Shown in pieces: positions 1-7,589 of a stretch of 14,294 nucleotides of DNA (positions are counted from its first letter, which is position 1; every line of letters starts with the position of its first letter). This stretch comes from Cryomorphaceae bacterium (lineage in GTDB: Bacteria > Bacteroidota > Bacteroidia > Flavobacteriales > Schleiferiaceae), in assembly GCA_013911625.1 (NCBI GenBank), contig JACESW010000016.1:1-14294 (forward strand), given 5' to 3'. The notes under the pieces were generated by a model, which saw only the letters and a list, made by a program, of their open reading frames with translations, was not told the DNA's origin and did no database searches. Both the position numbers and the translations under genes were made by a program.

Positions 1-2150
1 ACAAGGTCCTTTTCTCTCTTTTGGAAGGCAAGGTCCATGACTTGTACCGTTGGCATGTTATTGTCCCATTTATGGAAGGTGCCACCGCCGTTAGTACTCA
101 CATACAATCCGTATTCACCACCTACCCAAAGTAAGTTAGGCTCCACAGGATCTTGTAAGACGCTTAGGACTGGACCGAATACGTCGCTGTCGTCCACCAA
201 ACGCGTTACTTTCTTACCGTAATCTTCAACTTTGTAAAGGTATGCGCTCCAGTTGTTGCGGCGGTAATCGTTCACCACTACCCAAGCAGTTCCCTTCTCA
301 TATTCCGAAGCACGAATTTGTGGAATCCAAGCGCCTTCAGGGAGGCCCTTAAGCTTCTTACTTAGGTCGGTCCAATTGGCCCCACCATCTGTTGTTACGT
401 ACAACTTACCGTCGTCCGAACCGCTCCAAATCTCGTTCTGATCCAGCGGTGATGGTGCGATAGCAATGACACATGTGTGATTTTCCGCACCGGTCACGTC
501 ATAGGTTAGACCACCACTCTCCAGCTGCTTTTGCTTTTCAGGATCGTTGGTCGTCAGATCTGGACTTATAATGGTCCAATTCTTCCCATTATCAGTACTC
601 TTATGGATGTACTGCGAACCAAAGTACAATGACGTCTCTGGTGCGAATGGATCAAGGGCGATTGGTGCATTCCAGTGGAAACGCAATTTCTCGCCTTCAG
701 GATGTACTGGCTTGATCAGCTCGCTGTACCCTGTGTTGGTATTCACTAGACCTACGTTTCCTTCTTGGCTTTGTGCATATACCGCATCCGTACGGCCCGG
801 TACTGGAACCACATCAAAGCCGTCTCCAAAGAACAGCTCGCTCCACTCTTCGTTGCGGATACCGTCAACCGTCAAACTGTACGCTGGGCCCATCCATGAA
901 CCGTTGTCCTGCATACCGCCGTATACATTGTACGGCAGATGATCGTCCACATTGATGTGATAAAACTGTGCAAGCGGCAGGTTCTCCACAAAATACCAAG
1001 TCTCTCCATAGTCGTACGAGATGTTCATACCACCGTCGTTTCCTTCAATCACGTGAGACGGATTTACTGGATCTATCCACATGGCGTGGTGATCCGGGTG
1101 TACTGTGCTGTATGGCGTGATCGTCTTCCAAGATTTTCCACCGTCGTCGCTGCGCGTTACGTACGTCCACAAAGAATAGATGCGGTCTTCGTTTTGGGGA
1201 TCTACACGAAGGTCTGCGTAGTAGAACGGGCGATTACCCGACTGCTCGTCTTCGCTCACCTTATACCACTTCGCACCACCGTTTGAACTTGCATACAAAC
1301 CGTTCTTCTTGCCCGTTTCAATGAGGGCATATACTTTGTTCGGGTTCGACGGTGAGATCGCTAGACCCATACGGCCCAAATCGCCTTTCGGAAGACCTTC
1401 CTTATCGGTCATCTTCTTCCAGTTTTCACCGCCGTCGTGCGTAATGTACAACCCTGAAGATGGACCACCGCTCTTAAAGAACCACGGCCATCTGCGGTAT
1501 TCCCACATAGCTGCGATCAACTTTTTTGGATTGCTTGGATCCATCACGAGGTCACCAGCACCAGTCTTGGCATCGATGTACAATGATTTGTCCCAAGTCT
1601 TACCGCCGTCGATTGATTTGAACACACCGCGCGGTCCTTCGCCCCAAGCAACACCAGTAGCACCTACAAATACTTCATCCGTATTTTCTGGGTTGATGAT
1701 GATGCGGTGAATGGTGCGCGTTTCTTCGAGGCCGAGGAGTTCCCAATTGGCCCCGCCGTCGTAGGATTTGTACAAACCGTAACCGCTCGTTTGTGAGTTA
1801 CGGGGATTTCCTTCACCGGTTCCAACATAAATGATGTCTGGATGCTTCGGGTCAATGGCAACGGCGCCTACAGAAGCCACCGCTTCGTTTTCGAAAATAG
1901 GCGACCAAGTCTGGCCGTTGTTTTCACTCACCCACAATCCACCACTGGCTGCTCCCGCATAAATAGTAGTTGGGCGGTCTGGGTGCACAGCGATACAGGT
2001 CACACGACCACTCATCCCTGCTGGACCGATATTGCGCGGTTCCATATTTTCCATCACCTGTTCTAAGGTGGACTTTACCTCTTCCTGGGCATAGGAAGAA
2101 ACAGAGAAGGCCACTAGGAGTGCCGTGGCAAAGAGCTTCATTAGCTTCAT
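1..2150 (-). CDS. VPS10/sortilin-like secreted BNR (Asp-box) repeat protein, C-terminus cut by window edge
   Basis: Translating the minus strand from the ATG at 2150 gives an open frame of 716 codons to the window edge, so the C-terminus is missing. Related Bacteroidota proteins are about 1000 residues long. Residues 1-22 form a signal peptide (MKLMKLFATALLVAFS..., ending SYAQ before EE). The mature part carries ten Asp-boxes of the S/T-x-D/N-x-G-x-T/N-W type, for example SENNGQTW at 75-82, SYDGGANW at 129-136 and SIDGGKTW at 179-186. Later ones include THDGGENW, SDDGGKSW, SYDYGETW and TTDGGANW. Asp-boxes mark beta-propeller blades in sialidases, sortilin/VPS10 and some glycosidases. The usual database label is 'glycosyl hydrolase' or 'VPS10 domain protein', but no catalytic residues can be assigned here. 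The protein is probably periplasmic or secreted. It follows the oxidoreductase gene by 20 bases and is probably co-transcribed. No Shine-Dalgarno is visible. Family confidence is high; function is unknown. Confidence 0.88.
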   Translation of the reverse strand, partial: MKLMKLFATALLVAFSVSSYAQEEVKSTLEQVMENMEPRNIGPAGMSGRVTCIAVHPDRPTTIYAGAASGGLWVSENNGQTWSPIFENEAVASVGAVAIDPKHPDIIYVGTGEGNPRNSQTSGYGLYKSYDGGANWELLGLEETRTIHRIIINPENTDEVFVGATGVAWGEGPRGVFKSIDGGKTWDKSLYIDAKTGAGDLVMDPSNPKKLIAAMWEYRRWPWFFKSGGPSSGLYITHDGGENWKKMTDKEGLPKGDLGRMGLAISPSNPNKVYALIETGKKNGLYASSNGGAKWYKVSEDEQSGNRPFYYADLRVDPQNEDRIYSLWTYVTRSDDGGKSWKTITPYSTVHPDHHAMWIDPVNPSHVIEGNDGGMNISYDYGETWYFVENLPLAQFYHINVDDHLPYNVYGGMQDNGSWMGPAYSLTVDGIRNEEWSELFFGDGFDVVPVPGRTDAVYAQSQEGNVGLVNTNTGYSELIKPVHPEGEKLRFHWNAPIALDPFAPETSLYFGSQYIHKSTDNGKNWTIISPDLTTNDPEKQKQLESGGLTYDVTGAENHTCVIAIAPSPLDQNEIWSGSDDGKLYVTTDGGANWTDLSKKLKGLPEGAWIPQIRASEYEKGTAWVVVNDYRRNNWSAYLYKVEDYGKKVTRLVDDSDVFGPVLSVLQDPVEPNLLWVGGEYGLYVSTNGGGTFHKWDNNMPTVQVMDLAFQKREKDL

Positions 2151-2170
2151 ATTCGTACGTGTTGTGTTTG

Positions 2171-3589
2171 TTAGATTTCCCAACCCTTGCGGTACTCACG
2201 ACCGACCCAAGCGTTGGCGGGTTTATAATTCGTAATTTTCATTGCCTCCCCGTCCCAATTCAGTAGAGTTCGTCCAGGGTAATTATATGGAGCCCAATCC
2301 GTGGCGGTTTTGCCCGGCTTCAATTGTTTGTATTGGAAAGCGCGGACGGCCAAGTTACCCATCAAAACGCTTTCAGTCAATGGACCTGCAATAGAAAATG
2401 GCGATGACGTCTTCACGCCGTCCAAAATACCGTCGACAAAGTTGGCGATGTGTCCCGATGTATCGTTCTTAATCCTTGCCAGTGTCTTCGCTGGTGCCTC
2501 AGCCTTGGTACCGTCATTTAAATACACCCTCGGGTTGCCGCTGTACGTATCAGTAACCAAGATTCCCTTTTCTCCGTAGAATACGCTCCCGCCGTCCACA
2601 TTGCCCGGCATATCGTCATCCGGTAAAAGTGCTGGACGCTCAGGCATTAAGCCGCCGTCGTACCAGTTCAACTTAATCTCGTCAAATTCGGCATGATCAA
2701 AAGTCAAACGAATGACCGAAGACGGTGGACACACTCCGGTGTAATCGGCTTCGACAAAATCGTCCGACCACATTGTGGTACAACTCGCCTCTGCAGAAGT
2801 CGGGTAACCTAGGCCCAATGCTACGTAAGGTGTTTCAAAGATGTGGCAGCCCATATCGCCCATCGCTCCGGTCCCAAAGTCCCAGAAGCCACGCCATTTA
2901 AACGGCAAATAACTGTGGTTAAAATCTCTATCTGCAGCCGGTCCCAGCCATAAGTCCCACGATAAATAATCCGGAACTGGATCTGCCGAAGTCGGCGGCT
3001 GTAATCCTTGCGGCCAAACCGGTCTGTTGGTCCAGCAATCTACCTTATTCACTTTCCCAATAATACCTGCTTCAATAATCTCCTGCGCCGTTCGGATGCC
3101 GTCAGATGAAGCACCTACGTCACCCATCTGGGTCACCAAACCTCTGCTTTCAGCAACCATGGTCATGGTACGTGCTTCAAGAATATTGTGCGTCAATGGC
3201 TTTTCTACGAAGGCATGTTTACCCGCACGCATGAAAGGCAAAGAGGTTACAGCATGTGTGTGATCCGGTGTGGCACAGAAAAATGCATCGATCTCACCAA
3301 GGTGCTTGTCATAAATGTCCCTGAAATCGCGGTATTTGTTTGCATCGGGTAAAAGCTCATGGGCTCTAGCGGCCTGCTTATCGCTCACGTCTGCCAGTGC
3401 TACAAATTTTACCCTTCCTGTTTTATGTAACGCATTTAGTACTCCGTACCCACGACCACCTACACCGATGCCGGCCATGTATAAAGTATCTGAGGGTGCA
3501 GTCTTTGATTTTCCCAGCACATGCGCTGGAACGATGGTGACACCTGCAGTAGCGGCAGCAGCACCTTTCAAAAAGGACCTTCTGTTCAT
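2171..3589 (-). CDS. Gfo/Idh/MocA family oxidoreductase with Tat signal peptide
   Basis: This is a 472-residue NAD(P)-dependent sugar or polyol dehydrogenase-like protein. A twin-arginine signal (N2-R-R-S-F-L-K8, then an Ala-rich hydrophobic stretch to about residue 25) indicates folded export to the periplasm. The Rossmann domain begins near residue 36 with the GIGVGGRG loop (40-47). The family's EKP motif is at 129-131. The second domain contains GAMGDMGCHIFE (241-252), whose Asp245 and His249 match the catalytic D-xxx-H of the family. In this family the cofactor is tightly bound and redox-cycled on sugars; the substrate cannot be read from sequence. The gene is first of a minus-strand pair with the BNR-repeat protein, and both products would be exported, which suggests a shared role in processing extracellular carbohydrate or glycoconjugate (inference). 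The start is fixed by the Tat motif. No Shine-Dalgarno precedes it. Confidence 0.93.
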   Translation of the reverse strand: MNRRSFLKGAAAATAGVTIVPAHVLGKSKTAPSDTLYMAGIGVGGRGYGVLNALHKTGRVKFVALADVSDKQAARAHELLPDANKYRDFRDIYDKHLGEIDAFFCATPDHTHAVTSLPFMRAGKHAFVEKPLTHNILEARTMTMVAESRGLVTQMGDVGASSDGIRTAQEIIEAGIIGKVNKVDCWTNRPVWPQGLQPPTSADPVPDYLSWDLWLGPAADRDFNHSYLPFKWRGFWDFGTGAMGDMGCHIFETPYVALGLGYPTSAEASCTTMWSDDFVEADYTGVCPPSSVIRLTFDHAEFDEIKLNWYDGGLMPERPALLPDDDMPGNVDGGSVFYGEKGILVTDTYSGNPRVYLNDGTKAEAPAKTLARIKNDTSGHIANFVDGILDGVKTSSPFSIAGPLTESVLMGNLAVRAFQYKQLKPGKTATDWAPYNYPGRTLLNWDGEAMKITNYKPANAWVGREYRKGWEI

Positions 3590-3645
3590 GTTTTTTGGTT
3601 TTGTAGCTGAAGAAGTTACAACATTAAAAACGTAATTTTAAACAC

Positions 3646-4182
3646 ATGAAAAAACTGCTATTACTCGCTGCACTTATGTTCAGCTTTGGATTAAGTGCAC
3701 AACGCCTTGAGGTAGGCGCAACGACAGCTGCCGCTATTGGGATTGGCTATGGAACCTTCTACGACATCCGCCCTATGGTGGCCTGGGGAAAGAGTTTCGA
3801 AAGTGTACGAAGAGTACGATTGGACCGTACATCAATGAACTTCTCGAGTTACAACGACCAAAATTACTTCAGCATGAGTACTGGAATCTTTCTTGGTCAG
3901 CAATGGAGAAAGCAAATCGCCGATAAATTCTACTTCATTCACGGACCCGAAATTGGGGCGAGTTATTATGCCGGCACCAACTATCAAAGTTCAACCCTCG
4001 GAACACATTACCGCATGGGAGGTGCCTACCGTGTAAATGAAAAGTTTACAATTTCCCTAGAAGCACCCGTTTCGTTTGAATACAGCTGGTCGCAGAATGC
4101 AAATAGTGAAGCTACTTCTTCCTCGTATTTTAGCCTGTTCGGAAGCAGTAACTTATTGAGCTTCACCTATGCGCTGAAGTAG
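3646..4182 (+). CDS. Small outer-membrane beta-barrel protein, function unknown
   Basis: This 178-residue protein starts with a clear signal peptide, MKKLLLLAALMFSFGLSAQ, with probable cleavage after SAQ, a common flavobacterial site. The mature 159 residues alternate polar and aromatic or aliphatic residues in short segments, with many Tyr, Phe, Ser and Gly and no long hydrophobic helix. This fits a small barrel of about eight strands in the outer membrane, of the OmpW/OmpA-N 'outer membrane beta-barrel protein' kind. I recognise no specific family or ligand. The gene stands alone: it diverges from the oxidoreductase gene across 56 bases and is followed 19 bases after its stop by a strong hairpin. 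No Shine-Dalgarno is seen; the region before the ATG is AT-rich. Membership of a barrel class is an inference from composition. Confidence 0.8.
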   Translation: MKKLLLLAALMFSFGLSAQRLEVGATTAAAIGIGYGTFYDIRPMVAWGKSFESVRRVRLDRTSMNFSSYNDQNYFSMSTGIFLGQQWRKQIADKFYFIHGPEIGASYYAGTNYQSSTLGTHYRMGGAYRVNEKFTISLEAPVSFEYSWSQNANSEATSSSYFSLFGSSNLLSFTYALK

Positions 4183-4201
4183 GTAAAGAAAATCCTTAAA
4201 C

Positions 4202-4234
4202 AACAAGGGCGGTGCCGATGGCACCGCCCTTGTT
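4202..4234. terminator. Symmetrical hairpin, probable bidirectional terminator
   Basis: A perfect 15-bp inverted repeat (4202-4216 with 4220-4234, core GGGCGGTGCC / GGCACCGCCC) encloses a 3-base GAT loop. It lies 19 bases after the stop of the plus-strand barrel gene and 26 bases after the stop of the minus-strand small ORF, so it sits between two converging units. The flanking U-tracts are short on both sides (TTGTTATTAAT on plus, GTTTAAGGATTTTC on minus). Stem strength rather than the T-run would do the work. Confidence 0.8.
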
Positions 4235-4260
4235 ATTAATATGCTATAGGAAAGGTCTTC

Positions 4261-4356
4261 TTAGCCCTTCGCTTTCTGCGAACGACGAATAATAAGATAG
4301 CCTGCAACTACAGTTACTGCTACGGTCGATACGAGCCAAAGAGAAAATGTATTCAT
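4261..4356 (-). CDS. 31-residue single-span membrane protein (unannotated small ORF)
   Basis: On the minus strand, an ATG at 4354-4356 opens a 31-codon frame ending in TAA at 4261-4263. The product begins MNTFSLWLVSTVAV, continues with an unbroken hydrophobic stretch to about residue 23 (ending AGYLII), and closes with a strongly basic tail (RRSQKAKG). This is the pattern of a single transmembrane helix with the C-terminus in the cytoplasm by the positive-inside rule. It starts 30 bases after the glmS stop on the same strand and ends 26 bases before a strong hairpin, so it fits as the last gene of the glmS transcript. There is no Shine-Dalgarno; AT-rich bases precede the ATG, as is usual in this phylum. 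I do not recognise a family. Support comes from composition, position and terminator spacing only. Confidence 0.6.
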   Translation of the reverse strand: MNTFSLWLVSTVAVTVVAGYLIIRRSQKAKG

Positions 4357-4386
4357 AATAATGGGGGGTAGGTTTATGGTATTCTG

Positions 4387-6231
4387 TTACTCCACGGTAA
4401 CCGATTTTGCAAGATTACGTGGACGATCTACATCACAGCCTCTCATAACAGCGATGTAATAGCTCAAAAGCTGAAGTGGAATCACCGTTAGTAGTGGCGT
4501 AAGTGCTTCAAGTGTTTCCGGTATTTCAATCACGTGGTCGGCACTCTGAACAACCTCAGTATCCCCTTCTGTAACTACCGCGATCACCTTACCGTGACGT
4601 GCTTTTACCTCTTGAACGTTACTTACTAGCTTTTCGTAATGCCCGGCATTCGGAGCTACGACGATTACCGGCATGTTTTCATCAATAAGCGCGATAGGGC
4701 CGTGCTTCATTTCAGCAGCTGGATAACCCTCTGCATGGATGTATGAAATCTCCTTAAGCTTCAAGGCACCTTCCAAGGCAATCGGGAAGTTGACCCCGCG
4801 GCCAAGGTACAAGGCGTTATTAGAATCCTTATAAAGGGCAGAAATCTCTTCCACGAGTTCCTTCGACTCGAGTACTTTCTCCACCTTTTTAGGAATAATG
4901 CTCAATTCATTTAGAAGCGCACGGTATTGCGAAGTTGAAAATTCGCCGCGAATCTTACCAAGCTCCAAGGCCATCATCGTTAGTACGGTTACTTGAGAAG
5001 TAAAGGCCTTCGTCGAAGCCACACCTATCTCAGGTCCCGCGTGGGTATATGCACCAGCGTGCGTTTCGCGAGCAATAGTTGAACCAGGTACATTACAAAT
5101 ACCAAAGACCAATGCGCCGGCTTCTTTAGCCATTTTAATGGCAGCGAGTGTATCGGCAGTTTCTCCACTTTGAGAAATGGCGATCACCACATCGTTTTTG
5201 CGAATAATAGGATTGCGGTACCTGAACTCTGATCCGTATTCAACCTCAACCGGAATACGCGCAAATTCTTCGAACAAATACTCCGCAACGAGTGCACTGT
5301 GCCAAGAGGTTCCACAGGCCGTCATGATGATACGGTCGGCATTGCGGAAACGGTCGGCATATTCTTCTAGACCGCTCATCTTGATCATCCCTTGCTCTGG
5401 CAAAAGACGACCACGGAAGGTATCGTAGATGGCACGCGGCTGCTCGTAGATCTCCTTCATCATGAAGTAGTCGTACCCGCCCTTCTCAATGCTTTCAAGG
5501 TCCATCTGAAGTTTGTGAACTTGAGCATCTACGGACTTATCACTTTCAATCAAACGAATATCTAATTCGCCTTCAGCAGTTAGTGTGGCCATCTCTCCGT
5601 CCTCCAGATAGATGGCATCTTTTGTGTATTCTAGGAATGGCGTTGCATCAGAACCAATGAACTTCTCGTTGACGCCTAAACCGATAACCAGTGGAGAGCC
5701 TAGCTTGGCAACTATTACTTCTTTCGGGGTATTCTTATCGTAAATACAGATTGCATAAGCTCCAATCACTTGAGTCAAAGCAATACGCACCGCCTTTCTC
5801 AGTTTACAACCTTCCTGATCTTGGATGTATTGGATAAAGTTGACCAAAACTTCAGTATCCGTTTCACTGTGAAATTCAAAACCGTTGTCTTTGAGCAGTT
5901 CTTTCAGCGCTTGGTAGTTCTCGATGATACCATTGTGTACCAACACAAGATTACCCGAATTGCTGACATGCGGGTGGGCATTTTCATCCGAAGGTTGACC
6001 ATGGGTCGCCCAACGGGTATGTGCAATACCTGTAGAGCCTGAAGTATCGCCGGCAAGGGCGAGTTCTTCCATGGCCTTAACCATGCCTTGCTTTTTGTAT
6101 AGGGTGATTTCGCCGTTTTGCGCGAGTGCTACACCTGAGCTGTCGTAACCACGATATTCTAGGCGCTTGAGGCCGTTGACAAGAATGGGAAACGCGTTAC
6201 GGTCTCCTACGTATCCTACAATACCACACAT
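4387..6231 (-). CDS. glmS: Glutamine--fructose-6-phosphate aminotransferase (isomerizing), GlmS
   Basis: This 614-residue cytosolic enzyme converts fructose-6-phosphate and glutamine to glucosamine-6-phosphate and glutamate, the first step to UDP-GlcNAc for peptidoglycan and lipopolysaccharide. After Met, Cys2 (MCGIVGYVG) is the N-terminal nucleophile of the class II glutaminase domain; GYDSSG and HTRWATHG are its conserved segments. Two SIS sugar-isomerase domains follow, marked by GTSWHS and SQSGETADT in the first and ALEGALKLKEIS in the second. His510 (EMKHGP) and Lys609 (LAKSVTVE) match E. coli His504 and Lys603. The length is normal for the family (E. coli 609). It sits downstream of the DUF4270 gene with 44 bases between and appears to have its own promoter. 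The leader is too short for a glmS ribozyme, which is a Gram-positive feature. Confidence 0.99.
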   Translation of the reverse strand: MCGIVGYVGDRNAFPILVNGLKRLEYRGYDSSGVALAQNGEITLYKKQGMVKAMEELALAGDTSGSTGIAHTRWATHGQPSDENAHPHVSNSGNLVLVHNGIIENYQALKELLKDNGFEFHSETDTEVLVNFIQYIQDQEGCKLRKAVRIALTQVIGAYAICIYDKNTPKEVIVAKLGSPLVIGLGVNEKFIGSDATPFLEYTKDAIYLEDGEMATLTAEGELDIRLIESDKSVDAQVHKLQMDLESIEKGGYDYFMMKEIYEQPRAIYDTFRGRLLPEQGMIKMSGLEEYADRFRNADRIIMTACGTSWHSALVAEYLFEEFARIPVEVEYGSEFRYRNPIIRKNDVVIAISQSGETADTLAAIKMAKEAGALVFGICNVPGSTIARETHAGAYTHAGPEIGVASTKAFTSQVTVLTMMALELGKIRGEFSTSQYRALLNELSIIPKKVEKVLESKELVEEISALYKDSNNALYLGRGVNFPIALEGALKLKEISYIHAEGYPAAEMKHGPIALIDENMPVIVVAPNAGHYEKLVSNVQEVKARHGKVIAVVTEGDTEVVQSADHVIEIPETLEALTPLLTVIPLQLLSYYIAVMRGCDVDRPRNLAKSVTVE

Positions 6232-6260
6232 AATGAAATTGGTTTAGTTGGTTGGTTACG

Positions 6261-6268
6261 CAAAAGTA
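6261..6268 (-). promoter_or_regulatory. Bacteroidota -7 element (TACTTTTG) before glmS
   Basis: The minus strand reads TACTTTTG, matching TAnnTTTG of the Bacteroidota housekeeping sigma factor. It lies 29 bases before the glmS ATG, predicting a leader of roughly 23 bases. No good TTTG is found at the -33 position, which would fall inside the end of the DUF4270 gene. The element would let glmS be transcribed independently of the upstream genes. Confidence 0.5.
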
Positions 6269-6275
6269 ATGCTTC

Positions 6276-7589
6276 TTAATTACTGCGCGTATAGTAGACG
6301 TTAAATTCCGCAGGAATTAAAGGGTGCATACCACCTCCTAAAACCACACGGTGAATGTTACCGCTGCTCGATGAAGGGGCCAAGAACACAGGCAAAACAT
6401 CTTCTCTATCGTTTACGAAGTCGTGCACCATACGGGTCACGTTGAACGTGTAATTGAACTCGCGTATATCTGTTCTAGCAACCGTCCCTCCAGTTGAGTT
6501 GATGTCGGATAAGTAGTCTTTGATAAGACGCTGAACAGTATCTTGATCTTGTATGACAATCAAAGAACCCGGGAAGCGGTATTGACCCGCAGTACCTTGA
6601 AGCACATCAAAAGACAGTTCTGCTTTATTTATTGAAAAGCCTTTACCAATAAGAGTGTCTAGACCCGGAAATTTCAAAAAGGTACGTACACCCGAACCAC
6701 CTTGGACATAGGTAAGGACCTCACCGTTTACCGTATCCATCATGTCTAAGTCGAACTGCGCGTTAGCATAATCGTTCGAAAAGAGGTTGTAGCTCAAAGT
6801 AGGGTCGCCAAAGTTCTGGCCGAAGGTCAGGTTAAACACCTTAGCTATGGTATCATCTTCTCCAGTATGGTAGTACAGCTCAATCAACGAACCTGATGCT
6901 TCTAAATTGAAGTAGCCGGCTATAGAGGAGCCTACGCCTTCATCCGTAAAATAGAGTCCAGGTACTTCCTTCACGAAGTCCTCGTTATCTGCGAAGTGGC
7001 TCGCACCATCAATGGCAGCATCAAAAACGTTGGTTTGGAAGTACGACGGATCCGCATCAAAAGATAGGTAGCCTACCAAAGTATCGACTCCATTATATAC
7101 AGTATCTCTTGGACCTAGAACCAAGGATGTATCGGCAATGGCTGGACCATAGTTCATGGCACGATTCGAATAATAAGAAACGGTATCGTATTGCTCCTCC
7201 AATAGCGGGTATACTTTCAGGTCAATTTCATCACCCTCCACGCCATAATAGCTCGAGTATGCGACACGGACTTTCACTGAATCACAAATGGTGCCTTCAC
7301 CAAAGTCTGGCGAGGATTTAGACAAAAGAATACGTGTAAAGAAAGAGGCATTTGTACGACCGAAAATAGGGTCGTCGTAATTACCTAGGATTACCTGTGC
7401 AGGATTCTTCGTGCTAATACTGTCCCAGCTTTGGGTGTACGACACTACTGGAAAGGTCAGCTTCTCTCCTAATTCAGGGCGGTCATCTACAAACTTACCT
7501 GAACCAATGGAGCCGTTGCTTTTCTCACACGAAGTGAAAAGTACAGCAGCGATAAATAGGCCTAGGGCTAAACGAAATTTACTCGGCAT
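6276..7589 (-). CDS. DUF4270-type lipoprotein
   Basis: This is a cell-envelope lipoprotein of 437 residues when started at the ATG at 7589. The N-terminus, MPSKFRLALGLFIAAVLFTS then Cys21, is a lipoprotein signal peptide with lipobox LFTSC. The segment NYDDPIFGRTNAS and the beta-rich body with many 'DTV/DTL' strands resemble the Bacteroidota DUF4270 family, whose function is unknown. An upstream in-frame ATG at 7613 would add eight residues and deepen the overlap with the preceding gene from 11 to 35 bases. I prefer 7589 because it gives a compact, basic n-region and a tight stop/start overlap (GATGCCGAGTAA) typical of translational coupling. It lies between the glgA-like gene and glmS, an order I recall from other Flavobacteriia. 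The family assignment comes from recognising the motif and context, not from a search. Confidence 0.78.
   Translation of the reverse strand: MPSKFRLALGLFIAAVLFTSCEKSNGSIGSGKFVDDRPELGEKLTFPVVSYTQSWDSISTKNPAQVILGNYDDPIFGRTNASFFTRILLSKSSPDFGEGTICDSVKVRVAYSSYYGVEGDEIDLKVYPLLEEQYDTVSYYSNRAMNYGPAIADTSLVLGPRDTVYNGVDTLVGYLSFDADPSYFQTNVFDAAIDGASHFADNEDFVKEVPGLYFTDEGVGSSIAGYFNLEASGSLIELYYHTGEDDTIAKVFNLTFGQNFGDPTLSYNLFSNDYANAQFDLDMMDTVNGEVLTYVQGGSGVRTFLKFPGLDTLIGKGFSINKAELSFDVLQGTAGQYRFPGSLIVIQDQDTVQRLIKDYLSDINSTGGTVARTDIREFNYTFNVTRMVHDFVNDREDVLPVFLAPSSSSGNIHRVVLGGGMHPLIPAEFNVYYTRSN

Noticed and set aside
1924..2199. A 91-codon minus-strand frame and several plus-strand frames across 37-2266
   Set aside because: They are shadows of the 716-codon signal-peptide and Asp-box frame starting at 2150, which explains the whole region; their products are low-complexity with no recognisable features.
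3590..3645. Promoters for the divergent oxidoreductase and barrel genes
   Set aside because: Near matches exist (TACGTTTT on minus at 3627-3634, TAATTTTA on plus at 3633-3640), but each misses the final G of TAnnTTTG and has no TTTG at proper spacing, so I do not annotate them.
6232..6275. glmS ribozyme or riboswitch upstream of glmS
   Set aside because: Only 44 bases separate the preceding stop from glmS and the predicted leader is about 23 bases, far too short for the ribozyme fold.
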